Below are positions 1-7,318 of a DNA stretch of 13,649 bases, piece by piece. The DNA lies in NCBI GenBank assembly GCA_028565715.1, contig JAOXYC010143329.1, positions 1-13,649 of the forward strand, given 5' to 3'. Positions within the stretch are counted from its first letter, which is position 1. Each line of letters begins with the position of its first letter. A program made the translations under genes and the position numbers. The DNA comes from Phoronis pallida (Eukaryota; Phoronida; Phoronidae). A model generated the notes under the pieces. The model was not told the origin of the DNA and did no database searches. It worked only from the letters and a program-made list of their open reading frames with translations.

Positions 1-667
1 CTTTGCAAGTTTTGGAGCTTTGAAGTCTTATGTCTATTGTTTGCTTTAATGTTTATAATTCTTTCTCGTAACTCGTCAATTTGCAGATTTTGTAGAGGTA
101 CTGTTGATGTTGGTGCTGTTCTCTTCCTCCTGTCTTGCTTCTGCAGATGGTGCAGCGATGTTTTCAGCGTAGCTCGGTAAGTAACACAAGATGGACATTT
201 ACTGCCTTGATGAGAATGGGGAACTGCACATGCCGAATTGTCCTGGGGATAAAAGTGCAATTTTCACGGGCGATGATGTCCTTGTTTCGTGAGAAGAATA
301 CAGCTTCACCAGACTTATTGTTATTTCTACACAGAGCTTCAAATTTTACATCTGGATTTCCAGGACAAGTGTTTGCATATAATACAGTTTTGAATAAATC
401 GCAGGGACTGTGTAAATGTAATGGCACACTTCTTAGAACTTCCGCAGAAGTGACATGGACACCACAAACTTCTACTTTCCAGGTATGGTCTGAGGACAAA
501 GTAAACATGTATTTGAATATTGGTTCTCTGAATCCTGATGTGTTGCTGTAGTTTGTCAGCTTTCCATAAACAACAAGGTCCATTTCACCAACAAGTTGAC
601 ATAGTCCAAATTCAGTGGCATCTTGCTGTACGTTCTTGAACCATACCTCTTTTGCACTCAAACACAT
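1..667 (-). pseudogene. N-terminal fragment of a multi-copy, probably mobile-element, protein family (runs off the window)
   Basis: Reading down the minus strand from 667, one open frame runs about 155 codons. It passes a CPGNPDVKF block near 350-380 and a TIRHVQFPILIK block near 210-235. At about 198-205 the frame shifts by one base. The sense then continues in another frame with a Cys-x2-Cys-x3-Tyr-Arg block (CPSCVTYRATLK), and a basic, heptad-like stretch (LRERIINIKANNRHKTSK) stays open to base 1. A CPGNPD block, then a CxxC zinc-knuckle-like pair, then a coiled coil is the N-terminal layout I remember for abundant uncharacterised, transposase-associated proteins of invertebrates. That assignment is recognition, not a search. 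The frameshift makes this copy a pseudogene, unless the shift is a sequencing error. The C-terminal part lies outside the window. There is no evidence for its own promoter. Confidence 0.55.
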
Positions 668-960
668 CTGTTGTAATATTTACCATGGATAAACCTCATC
701 AAAGAACCTTCAGCCAACACACCAGATTCTGTGAGAAGGTGCTGTGCACCGCTGTCATCAATGAACATTCCAATCGCCTCGTAAAAGGCCAATTCTACAT
801 GGAAGTTCCCCAACATGATCGGTAGTTTGTTGAATTGTGGAGCATCCAAAGCTTGAATGGAATAGGCTTTAAGTGCAATGGTAAGGTCATACGTCACAAC
901 CCTGTTTTCTTGGCCAGTTTCCTCCGCATCTTTCATTGTTCTCACCATTGTTGCACGGAC
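658..960 (-). pseudogene. Fragment of a second multi-copy, transposon-associated protein family (LGNFH block)
   Basis: About 100 residues are open between a TAA at 963-961 and a TGA at 660-658. Recognisable blocks are a TYDLTIALKAYSIQ segment near residue 20, IMLGNFHVELAFYEAIG near 48-62, and LLTESGVLAEGS followed by GKYYNRC at the end. From memory, these match the middle to C-terminal part of uncharacterised, highly repeated proteins in invertebrate genomes; I know of no biochemical function. The fragment ends exactly where the N-terminal-type fragment (667-1) begins, overlapping it by about ten bases in another frame. The two therefore do not form one normally ordered protein. Possible readings are two adjacent truncated copies or a rearranged copy. 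The upstream boundary at 965/964 coincides with a GTAAGT donor-like hexamer, which may be chance. Confidence 0.5.
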
Positions 961-1299
961 TTACCTCATTCTTTGAAGGAGGATCTGAAATGGGATCCAT
1001 ATACTAGGATCATACTCTCTGGAGTATCCCTATTGTTCTCCTGGTAGTCAAATTAAACAATAAAATATTATAAGAAAAGAACACTTTTTTATGGTTATTA
1101 TCATTTTAACCATACTTCAAAGTTTTTTAAAAGCTTTTTGTCTGAAATTTCACATTGAATAGTAGTAATCTTGCCTAGAACTGGGTCGAATGATCAACCA
1201 TGTCACTCAAGCAAGAAAAAATAGGTCCTCACTGTGAAAATGAACGAATTGTTGATTGAAATAAGTGTGAAATACATCTAGTGTCTATAGGTAAAACCT
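961..1299. other. Noncoding spacer, AT-rich
   Basis: No gene is supported here. On the minus strand a short acceptor-like tract (CCCATTTCAG) is followed about 20 bases later by a GTAAGT hexamer at 964-959. This could be a micro-exon or chance. The rest is low-complexity A/T sequence. Confidence 0.4.
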
Positions 1300-1641
1300 G
1301 GTCACACTTTCACGACTATTCGGCTGTAAAAATCGGGTTGGAATTCGGGAATGTCGGCTTGGTCGTGAGCAGTTTGTGGCGGTCGGGTACCCTCCAGAAC
1401 ACTCCTCCCGACACCCCTGAATTCCACATTGACCCAAACGTACTGAACTTCAGTTCGTCTCCAATTCGGCTTTGTCGTTAGTCCTTCCCAAATGTTTTGA
1501 ACATGTTCAAAACATTCGTGAGCCCTTACAAATCATTTGACTACTTACCCGACTTTTCTCAAAATTCGGGGAGGTCAGCTCGACTCGGCCGAATTGCCCC
1601 CGAATTCAAAATTCGTGTCAAAATTTGTGAAAGTGTGACCC
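1300..1641. mobile_element. Nonautonomous DNA transposon (MITE), 342 bp
   Basis: The ends are perfect 14-bp terminal inverted repeats: GGTCACACTTTCAC at 1300-1313 and its complement at 1628-1641. Inside, a short TTCGG/AATTCGGGG-type motif recurs many times in both orientations (for example near 1318, 1341, 1465, 1565, 1590 and 1600), as subterminal repeats often do in MITEs. The interior is more GC-rich than the flanking AT-rich DNA and has no credible coding capacity. Both ends are flanked by CT (1298-1299 and 1642-1643), too short to fix a target-site duplication or superfamily. The open frames across it are by-products of its composition. Confidence 0.8.
1491..1516. repeat. 26-bp perfect palindrome inside the MITE
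   Basis: The 13-base half AATGTTTTGAACA is followed immediately by its exact reverse complement, with no loop. The symmetry centre (between 1503 and 1504) is about 33 bp right of the geometric centre of the MITE. Confidence 0.9.
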
Positions 1642-1890
1642 TAGCTTAAGGTAATATTTTAAAACTGTTATCAATGATGATCAAAAACAAATAAAAACAA
1701 ATCAATGGTATAAAACTGACCATGATTAAAAAGTTGAAGACGGGGAAAAAATACAATGTTCATGGTGGAAAAAAATAGTGTTTCAAATATAAATGGAAAC
1801 TTGTTTTTTTCACCATGATGAACAATGTTTTTTTCTCATCTTCCAACTTTTTAATCGCTATCTGGCCAAAAACAAACATTGAAAACTTAC
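1642..1890. other. AT-rich sequence downstream of a minus-strand splice donor
   Basis: On the minus strand this follows a consensus donor (GTAAGT at 1890-1885) that ends the transposase-like coding block. It looks like intron, with A/T runs and no homology I can recognise. No receiving exon with a good acceptor is evident before the MITE. Confidence 0.35.
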
Positions 1891-2590
1891 CATCATCTTC
1901 ATTGGCAAAGTTATTTAGAAGGCTGATCCCTGGTATGCTGAACTGGGTTGAGCCCTGGTCATCAATAGCAGCAATGGACACTTCACAGCCACTGACCCCA
2001 CCATGCTTTCTTCATGTCCTCGGCCACCACAACATCATTTCCTTCTGTAACAAATAGCCTCATTTGCCGCTTTAGGGGGGCTATCTTCCTGTCGCATACG
2101 TCTTAACCCCCTGTTGGGTTTCTGAAAAGTCGTAGCGTCTTATCTGAATTCCGGTATTGCTGCCGATCACTGAGGTAAATGTCCCAGAAAGGATGCATTA
2201 TGGTAGCACCCTGCGTTGTCACTTCTGAGAGATTTTATATGAGGATGTTTATCGTGAATGGTTTTCAAGGTATCCTGTATGATTATTTCTACTGCTTGCC
2301 AGTTCTCACTCACTCTGAGTGACATTACCAAACACATACACATAGCATTCAATGACCAGGTCTCCATCCACTCTTAGAACAACACATGACACATGCCAGC
2401 TCTTGCCGCATTTGCCGAACCATTTCGTTTGGTCCTCACGTTAAAACATTGGTAAAAACTTCATCGTCCAGTCAATGACAAGCAGGCAGGACATCTCATT
2501 TAGATTTTCAAGGCAGTCTGCCTTTGCCATGTCCTGATTAACACGTCTGAGAATATGTGCTTTCCAATTGGCAATTGCAGTTGTAGCCAT
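1891..2590 (-). pseudogene. Decayed transposase-like (probably RNase H-fold) gene of an abundant unclassified family
   Basis: Read from an ATG at 2590, consecutive blocks appear in changing frames: [99 protein letters not shown] and FSIPGISLLNNF. Their order agrees with my memory of large uncharacterised proteins that are multi-copy in many invertebrate genomes. Asp residues in IDW, SDNAG and CDRK are plausible acidic catalytic positions (inference). Damage includes a TAA at 2443-2441, a frameshift inside a GAGT-GAGT repeat at about 2314-2305 leaving a TGA at 2308-2306, another near 2167, and more near 2106 and 2010. The block ends at a consensus donor (GATG|GTAAGT, exon end 1891), so the ancestral gene was probably spliced. 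The upstream side abuts an LTR-element Gag fragment on the same strand without an intervening gap. Confidence 0.7.
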
Positions 2591-2936
2591 GTCTAATCGT
2601 CTGCCACACATTGGCAATGGATGTTGAATTTTTCACAATGGATGTTCTTGAAATTACTGGGCAGTAATTGGCCACTTGGCCTAACATCAGATCTAGATGA
2701 GCGGCTTTCTGGGCTGCTGTGCGTCGGTCTTTTTCAGGGATGTCTGTACCATCGCTGGTTAAGCCACGCAAAGGGTTGACTGTGGACTTTTTTTTCCAAA
2801 CAAGTTCCGAAGACAAGAAAGGTGCGAAGTTGCTATCTAGGGATAGTGTATATTGTAGGTTCTGTCGCCACGACTCGAAAGATGTGATGGTCTCATTCTT
2901 GGTCAATGCCCACTGTTTGGGTGCTCGAATAGCCAT
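2591..2936 (-). pseudogene. Gag-like fragment of an LTR retrotransposon, truncated
   Basis: An ATG at 2936 opens a frame of 132 codons. About the first 115 look like the N-terminal Gag region of a widespread invertebrate LTR retroelement: a PKQW start, a [12 protein letters not shown] block, NPLRG, a basic [11 protein letters not shown] helix, [15 protein letters not shown], and VKNSTSI ending in VWQTIR. Gag would be the structural protein that packages element RNA. Similarity stops at about 2591 and the frame becomes unrelated sequence ending at 2538; the transposase-like block starts there in another frame. An LTR and primer-binding-site-like sequence lie upstream in the right orientation and spacing. 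No protease, reverse transcriptase or integrase follows, so this is a 5' remnant. Whether the family is BEL/Pao or Gypsy cannot be decided from Gag alone. Confidence 0.7.
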
Positions 2937-3059
2937 CGCAGTTTGAGTTGTTTACAGGCAACTAAATAGATGAACGGCTATTGTATAAGCCGGCTCTTCT
3001 AGGTCTAGAGTCAGTTTAGATAGAGTGGATTCGTAAATAAGTCGCTGTCACCACGCCAA
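2937..3059 (-). promoter_or_regulatory. Untranslated leader with primer-binding-site-like sequence of the first LTR element
   Basis: One base after the LTR end, the minus strand reads TGGCGTGGTGACAGCG from 3058. The TGG start and position fit a tRNA primer-binding site. About 105 bases of leader then lead to the Gag ATG at 2936. The tRNA species cannot be named without comparison. Confidence 0.5.
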
Positions 3060-3255
3060 TGATATAATAGGTGGTAAATAATCTTTAGCAAGTTTATTTA
3101 TGAACCTGATACAAACATGGACGCCGAGAAAGAGAACTCGCCAAAGCGAGGCAACTAGGTTAACTAGGTCATGACCTATATAATAAACACAACAGTAAAT
3201 ACTGGCGTTTTGTAAACAGTCCTCTAAGTCTTGACATGACATGCACTACATATCA
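3060..3255 (-). mobile_element. 5' LTR of an LTR retrotransposon (about 196 bp)
   Basis: On the minus strand the segment begins TGATAT (3255-3250) and ends ATATCA (3065-3060), a 6-bp inverted terminal pair with canonical TG...CA ends. Inside are a TATATA box near 3180 and an AATAAA signal near 3096 in transcription order, as in a U3-R-U5 LTR. A primer-binding-site-like TGG tract and a Gag start codon follow at normal distances. No second copy occurs in the window, so the exact boundaries rest on internal features only. Confidence 0.6.
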
Positions 3256-3342
3256 TGTTCATGTGCGCACTTTGAAGTGTCTAGTAGTGTTCCATGGTCA
3301 CTGAGGGCAAACCTCACGCAGTAATTGTTAATATTTAAACAA

Positions 3343-3585
3343 CTAACAAAACGTGTACGGCAATAACTCTTCTTTATAGTCATTCTGTTCTTTTATCTGC
3401 TGCCGTAGCAGATCCCGCACCATTTTTGACTCTTTCTGGTCCTCTTTAAGGAGTACTGCCAACCATACTGGGATGTCCCCTGACTTGCGTCACCTGCCCG
3501 TGGGTTGAATGCAGGCTCTGGGGAGGGGTCATCTGCCTCAGTTCGTTTACCTCCTCATCGTGGCTAGTGGAAGCCTGGGCAGAGT
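3343..3585 (-). CDS. Exon 3 (last) of the Myb/SANT-like gene, with a frameshift
   Basis: A TGCAG acceptor (AG at 3587-3586) opens the exon in the phase left by exon 2. The continuous frame encodes about 46 residues (SAQASTSHDEEVNELRQ...) and stops at TAA 3448-3446. At a G4 run (plus-strand CCCC, 3477-3480) a one-base shift would enter a second frame that stays open to a TAG at 3345-3343. That frame reads as a charged amphipathic helix (KEDQKESKMVRDLLRQQIKE). C-terminal coiled coils are common in Myb/SANT-domain proteins related to Harbinger elements, so the helix is probably the ancestral C-terminus and the homopolymer a recent indel or sequencing error. No convincing poly(A) signal follows closely; the LTR begins 88 bases downstream. 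Confidence 0.6.
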
Positions 3586-4100
3586 CTGCAATATAGAGAA
3601 CCACACATATTAAATTAAGTATCAAGATATATTGACTTTACAGAAGCCTTTGCAATGAAATGCGTGACTAATTTACCAGAGAGAACACATTCAATAAAAT
3701 CACAAAAAACTAAAATAAATTGCTATGATCCAAAAGTTTGACAAGTGAGTGGTAAACAAACAGCAGTGAACACATAAAGGCATAAATTTTATGCCTTTAA
3801 ATGTTCACTGATATACTATCTTAAATTACTCTGCTCAACAAAAGAGGCGAACCAAAAAGGGCATTCAGTTTGGATGTCCTTAAAAGTGGTGAAAATGAAA
3901 AGAGCCTTTTTGTTGTTGACAGTAGCAAATTTTATTGATGAACACTCCTTAAAAATTAATTACAAGCCTCTGAATTTTGAAAGTTAAATTTATTTGTATA
4001 TTAGAACATTTGAAAGTATATCATGAAAAGGATTCCGGTGTAGGGCACCACATCAAGCACTCTTGAAGTATGCCAGTGCTTGCCAAATCAAACAACGTAC
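3586..4100 (-). other. Intron 2 of the Myb/SANT-like gene (515 bp)
   Basis: It is bounded by GTACGT (4100-4095) and ...TATTGCAG (ending 3586) on the minus strand. It holds a 47-bp hairpin (listed separately) and otherwise AT-rich sequence without coding signal. Confidence 0.6.
3764..3810. repeat. 47-bp near-perfect hairpin in the intron
   Basis: Arms of 23 bases (3764-3786 and 3788-3810) pair at 21 positions around one central base. The inner core AAAGGCATAAA pairs perfectly with TTTATGCCTTT, and the outer CAGTGAACA with TGTTCACTG. Confidence 0.85.
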
Positions 4101-4199
4101 CACTACTGGGTGTTGAAGATCGAGGTGCAAATGCTACAGCAAAATGGCCTGATATGTCCTCGCCTTGTTGATCCTGCTCTTCTTGGGTGTTAAAGGATT
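4101..4199 (-). CDS. Exon 2 of the Myb/SANT-like gene (99 bp)
   Basis: A pyrimidine-rich acceptor (TTCATTTTCAG, AG at 4201-4200) and a consensus GTACGT donor at 4100-4095 bound a 99-base exon. It keeps the phase (enters and leaves in phase 1) and has no stop. It encodes an acidic, Gln/Ser-rich linker (about SFNTQEEQDQQGEDISGH, then VAFAPRSSTPSS). There is no recognisable domain, as expected for the low-complexity region between an N-terminal DNA-binding domain and a C-terminal coiled coil. The support is the independent agreement of both splice sites and of phase with the neighbouring exons. No transcript evidence is available here. Confidence 0.65.
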
Positions 4200-4561
4200 C
4201 TGAAAATGAAGCAATTGAAACATTCTCTATGAAGATCTTTTACTGGTGATCAGACAAAAATTGTAAGTGAACTTTTTAATATACAACACAATTATCACAT
4301 ATTTTATCTTGTTTCATCTGAATGGTGATGCGCGTCGAATCATTGTTATTTGCATCGGACAATTAATCTGTTTGAAGTTCTTCATGACATAAATCAAAAT
4401 GAATGTAAACCCAAGGTAAAACCAACATGGTAATGAGATTTTTGTTTAGCGAAGTACCAGTCCTGAGTACCATCTAAAGCTTTTACTAGCTAACACGCCT
4501 ATGTATTTATTTATACATTTGATGTGATTTAAAACTAAAATAAATTACATTTTCCACTAAC
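4200..4561 (-). other. Intron 1 of the Myb/SANT-like gene (362 bp)
   Basis: It is bounded by GTTAGT (4561-4556) and TTTTCAG (ending 4200) on the minus strand. It is AT-rich with no coding signal. Confidence 0.6.
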
Positions 4562-4913
4562 CTTGCGATCTTGAGCTTGATGACACGAAGATTGGCTCGT
4601 GCATTGGCCTGACACCAAGAAACTCGTCCAGCTCGTCGTAGTACGGGCACAGCTTGAGTCCTACTTCAGACGAGGCCCCACTCTTCCTCATGGCATCTTT
4701 AGCTTTGGAGTAGCCGAACTGAAGTTGTTTGATTTTACTTTCTATCTGCTTCACATTTCTTGTATAACCAATAGCACACATTTTTTCTTGTATGGCTTCA
4801 TATGCCTTCACATTCCTGTCTTTGCCATCAAAAATGTCAATCACAGCCTTCTCCGACCATACGCTAATAAGTGCATCCACCTCCTCCTTGTTCCAGTTTG
4901 AACCACGATTATT
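4562..4913 (-). CDS. Exon 1 of a Myb/SANT-like DNA-binding domain gene
   Basis: The frame starts after a TGA (4916-4914) and encodes RGSNWNKEEVDALISVW, then DGKDRNVKAYEAIQEKM, GYTRNVKQIESKIKQLQ, YSKAKDAMRKSG, and CPYYDELDEFLGVRP. Spaced tryptophans with an acidic EEV-LI helix, a GY-R turn, a basic K-K-L recognition helix and a CPYYDELD motif are the layout of trihelix-type Myb/SANT-like domains (the MSANT or Myb_DNA-bind_4 class). That class occurs in host regulators and as the second protein of PIF/Harbinger transposons. It would bind DNA in the nucleus. The exon ends CAAG|GTTAGT, and phase 1 carries into two further exons. There is no ATG: the domain's first Trp lies just inside the open frame, and no AG acceptor lies between the upstream TGA and the domain. 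The 5' end is therefore lost, mutated or non-canonical. Confidence 0.7.
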
Positions 4914-5136
4914 TCAAGAATATCAACAAATAAAACCCCTAACTAAAATAACGAATAAGAACTAAAATATGTAATAAATACTACGTTAACAACTGGTAAA
5001 AGGATAAAGAACGATGAGCAAAATTGTGTATGTCTTGACGGAATGTCGAAAAAATGTGGAGGACGCTAACGTAAGTTCACGCAAGATTTTACAGGAGCGC
5101 CTCCTACAGAGTTAGATAACTTAAGTCGACGGAGGC
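4914..5136. other. Spacer upstream of the Myb/SANT-like gene
   Basis: No gene is established. On the plus strand an ATG at 5014 opens 33 codons (MSKIVYVLTECRKNVEDA...) to a TAG at 5115, with a GTAAGT donor-like hexamer inside. This could be the start of a divergent exon or chance. On the minus strand two TTTTAG/TTAG acceptor-like tracts near 4945-4965 do not connect to the Myb/SANT frame, because of the TGA at 4916-4914. Confidence 0.3.
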
Positions 5137-5301
5137 ATTCGCACCAGAGTTACAACTTTACAACCACCGTTATAACCGTCCTCACAACGGTTTTAAAGTT
5201 ATAACTTTACAACCGCCTTAAGTCGGTTTTAAACCCTTTCGCACCTGAAGTTATAACTTTACAACCAATTTCAAAGTTATAACCCTCTAGGTGCGAAAGG
5301 G
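5137..5301. mobile_element. Small MITE-like repeat with degenerate 50-bp internal repeats
   Basis: Inverted TTCGCACC / GGTGCGAA ends lie at 5138-5145 and 5290-5297. Inside, the 17-base motif GTTATAACTTTACAACC occurs at 5198-5214 and 5250-5266, with a one-mismatch copy at 5149-5165 (spacing 49 and 52), and an inverted partial copy lies at 5272-5284. The right half is itself a foldback: CCCTTTCGCACCT at 5234-5246 pairs perfectly with 5289-5301. There is no coding capacity. The pattern suggests a nonautonomous element built of tandem units, superfamily unknown. Confidence 0.6.
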
Positions 5302-5672
5302 GCTTAACCCTTAACCTGCTGAATGACCATTCAACCCCATTACATGCGTGTGCTGACCAAATTAGGTCAACACACAGTTCACCACTGGGGCTTTCCAATA
5401 TGGCTTTAATATTGAGCAGTGGATAAATTAAAAGTCAAATTACATGATTTTATGGTGATTTAATCTAATAAGTGTCTTCAGATAAATTTTTAATTAAAGA
5501 TTGAAGTGTATGAAAATTAAACTGTCTTTATTATATTTTTCAGGTTTAAACAAATATATGCCCTCGAAGGTCGAGAAGTCACAACAGTGATATAATAAAT
5601 TAACTAAAACAGATTTTTTTTCTATATTCAGCAGAAAATCATAGAGGAATAAATAAAAAAATACTTTCAGTT
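5302..5672. other. AT-rich spacer with a small hairpin
   Basis: No gene is seen. At 5348-5375, GTGTGCTGACC and GGTCAACACAC form an 11-bp inverted repeat (one mismatch) around a six-base loop. The piggyBac-type frame ends at 5673. Confidence 0.4.
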
Positions 5673-6845
5673 TTAAGTTTTTATAATTTTAAATTCCTTC
5701 ATGGCATGGAACCGTTTAAAGCATGGTTGGGGGCACATTGGAATAAGACACTGCTCGCACTGGAATTCTGTTTGGTGGCGCTTCGATTTGCCTGGACCAA
5801 TTACCGTCCGGAGTCTTATTCGGATTTCTCCTCACGAAGTGGCGGGCGCGGTTAACCTTGAAGGTATGTCCTGGGGGGGGGCGGAGACGAGAAATGGCAT
5901 GTTTACGTGTATACCCTGCCATCAGGCCGCTGACGATGAATAGGCGTATAGCCTGGGGGGTTGCCCTTTTCCCTTGATTCAACTTTCTGTATATCACCAT
6001 GGTGTTGACCAGCGAAGCCTCTTGCAATGCGACATAGGCTTATTCCACCATTTGACCGTTTTGTGTAGTGACAGAAAGTTAACCACATGTTCTGGTCTGC
6101 CCGATCCACTCCCCCCATGAACTGTGAATAAAGCTCAATAGCTTTTGGTTTGATCACCTCGCGCCTGTTGTTTGGCACATTCTTTGCGCGGACTTGTTTC
6201 GTGAACGTGATATCATTGTGTACCGAGCTCACTACATTCACTACTCGCTTGTCCGCCCACGAAATAAACAAATTCCGCCCTTGTCGTACACACTTAGGGG
6301 GGTGTGTCTTCTTCAAAGTTTTCTTAACTGCTTTAATGTCTTCAGGCGTACCGCGACGATTGATGCGGAGAGTTCCACATGCCCCCGTGTCATTGTTTCC
6401 GAGTTCCGTGAAGAGCGCGTCAGAGGAAAATCGGTTATCCATGTAGACGTGATGACCCTTACCGTAAATTGGCCGACAAATATCAGTAACAACTTTAAAC
6501 ATTTGGCCATGTTCTGGTGGTGGAGCATTGCCTGGTGCTTTACCAGCATACTTAGTCCCAGTTCCAGGTATACCCTGCCTTTGCGTTTGCCAATATCCAT
6601 GCATTCAAACCCCACTTGTGAGGCTTGTTTGGTATATACTGGACGAAAAACGAACGTCCTTTAAAAGGAATGATGCTCTCGTCAACCGACACTTCTCGTC
6701 CTAACTGATATGCGTCTTGCCATGCAAGTATTAGTATACTCATGAGATTTCTGATCTTGGCAAGTCTATCGTGACCTGGGTTATCACGTGGTAGAACATC
6801 GTCGTTATTTGTTAAGCTGGGCATTCTCGGCTTGAAGATTTTTTA
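5673..6845 (-). pseudogene. PiggyBac-family transposase, frameshifted
   Basis: Cut-and-paste transposase of the DDE_Tnp_1_7 type. From about 6845 the blocks are LPRDNPGHDRLAKIR, VDESIIPFKGR (first catalytic Asp), QYIPNKPHKWGLNAW, then after a one-base shift near 6552 GKAPGNAPPPEHG, HHVYMDNRFSSD (second Asp), FISWADKRVVNVVS (third Asp) and FMGGVDRADQ (the conserved late Asp). Shifts near 6075-6040 lead through KTVKWW and EASLVNTMVIYRK. Another shift near 5800 leads to a Cys-rich end (CEQCLIPMCPQPCFKRFH), the family's C-terminal zinc-binding domain, ending at TAA 5675-5673. The N-terminal portion of the usual roughly 600-residue protein is missing. All acidic positions survive but at least four frameshifts make it dead. 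No TTAA-flanked ends were identified. Confidence 0.85.
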
Positions 6846-7055
6846 TGCTTGTTCCGTATTTCTCCTCCATAGATTTGATTATATTTCATCTTTCTCCTTC
6901 AGAATGAGATTATATTTCTCATCCAAGGCGTTAATAGGAGCTACATGCTAGCACATCTGGTCAGCTCGACAGCTGTACATCAAATTAAAAAGAGAATATG
7001 TGATAAAATCAGATAAAACACATTTGTTTTTAATTTTTGGCACTGACGTCAGCGC
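6846..7055. other. Probable LINE 3' tail or spacer between LINE and piggyBac remnants
   Basis: No gene is supported. On the minus strand this directly follows the end of a LINE reverse-transcriptase frame and contains a T-rich tract and a small ATGAGA / TCTCAT stem near 6903-6922. This is compatible with a LINE 3' UTR but not proof of one. A coiled-coil-like translation across 6941-6805 needs a frame change and is not counted as a gene. Confidence 0.3.
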
Positions 7056-7290
7056 CTAGTGTTGTATGCATTGACTTTGACTGGTGGTAATAAGTGCATC
7101 AAACAAACTTCTTCAGTTTTCCACTGATTGGCTCTCTAAGGAAGTAAGATTGGTCTGTTCTAATGCCTCGTTGTAACAATCACTCGGTAAAATGATGCGC
7201 AGAGCCCTCTTCTGGTATCTCTCAATTACATGGCCACAGTGTGTCACATGATGCACTAAACCAAAATTGTCATTAACTGGTTACACTTTA
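7056..7290 (-). pseudogene. C-terminal fragment of a non-LTR (LINE) reverse transcriptase
   Basis: From about 7290 the frame reads HCGHVIERYQKRALRIILP, then CYNEALEQTNLTSLES, a TGA at 7115-7113, and RSLFDALITTSQSQ before a TAG at 7058-7056. An IER-QKRALRII motif followed by Y-EAL and L-SLE is the signature of the region just after the reverse-transcriptase domain in Jockey/CR1-type LINEs, near the protein's C-terminus. In a full element this domain primes cDNA synthesis at the target site. Only the 3' end is present, as is common for 5'-truncated LINE insertions. The upstream side abuts an LTR-element Gag remnant. One internal stop makes it nonfunctional. It is too short to assign a clade firmly. 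Confidence 0.75.
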
Positions 7291-7318
7291 ACAGGATTGC
7301 GTTTGGTTTTTATCGTTA

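Noticed and set aside
135-551. 138-codon plus-strand open frame
   Set aside because: It is antisense to the CPGNPD-family fragment, which has recognisable blocks on the minus strand.
1281-1481. 66-codon plus-strand open frame
   Set aside because: It lies across the MITE terminal repeat and its subterminal motifs; it is a by-product of GC-rich repeat sequence.
3048-3242. 64-codon minus-strand open frame
   Set aside because: It runs across the LTR, including its TATA box and poly(A) signal; not coding.
5014-5115. 33-codon plus-strand ORF with an internal GTAAGT
   Set aside because: Too short, with no homology or receiving exon; kept only as a remark in the spacer entry.
6150-6664. Plus-strand open frames of about 100-156 codons
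   Set aside because: They are antisense to the piggyBac transposase, whose minus-strand motifs are unambiguous.
6805-6941. Coiled-coil-like minus-strand translation (ALDEKYNLILKEKDE, then SMEEKYGTSIKNLQAEN)
   Set aside because: It needs a frame change, overlaps the start of the piggyBac block, and lies where a LINE 3' tail is expected; A-rich DNA readily gives Lys/Glu-rich pseudo-heptads.
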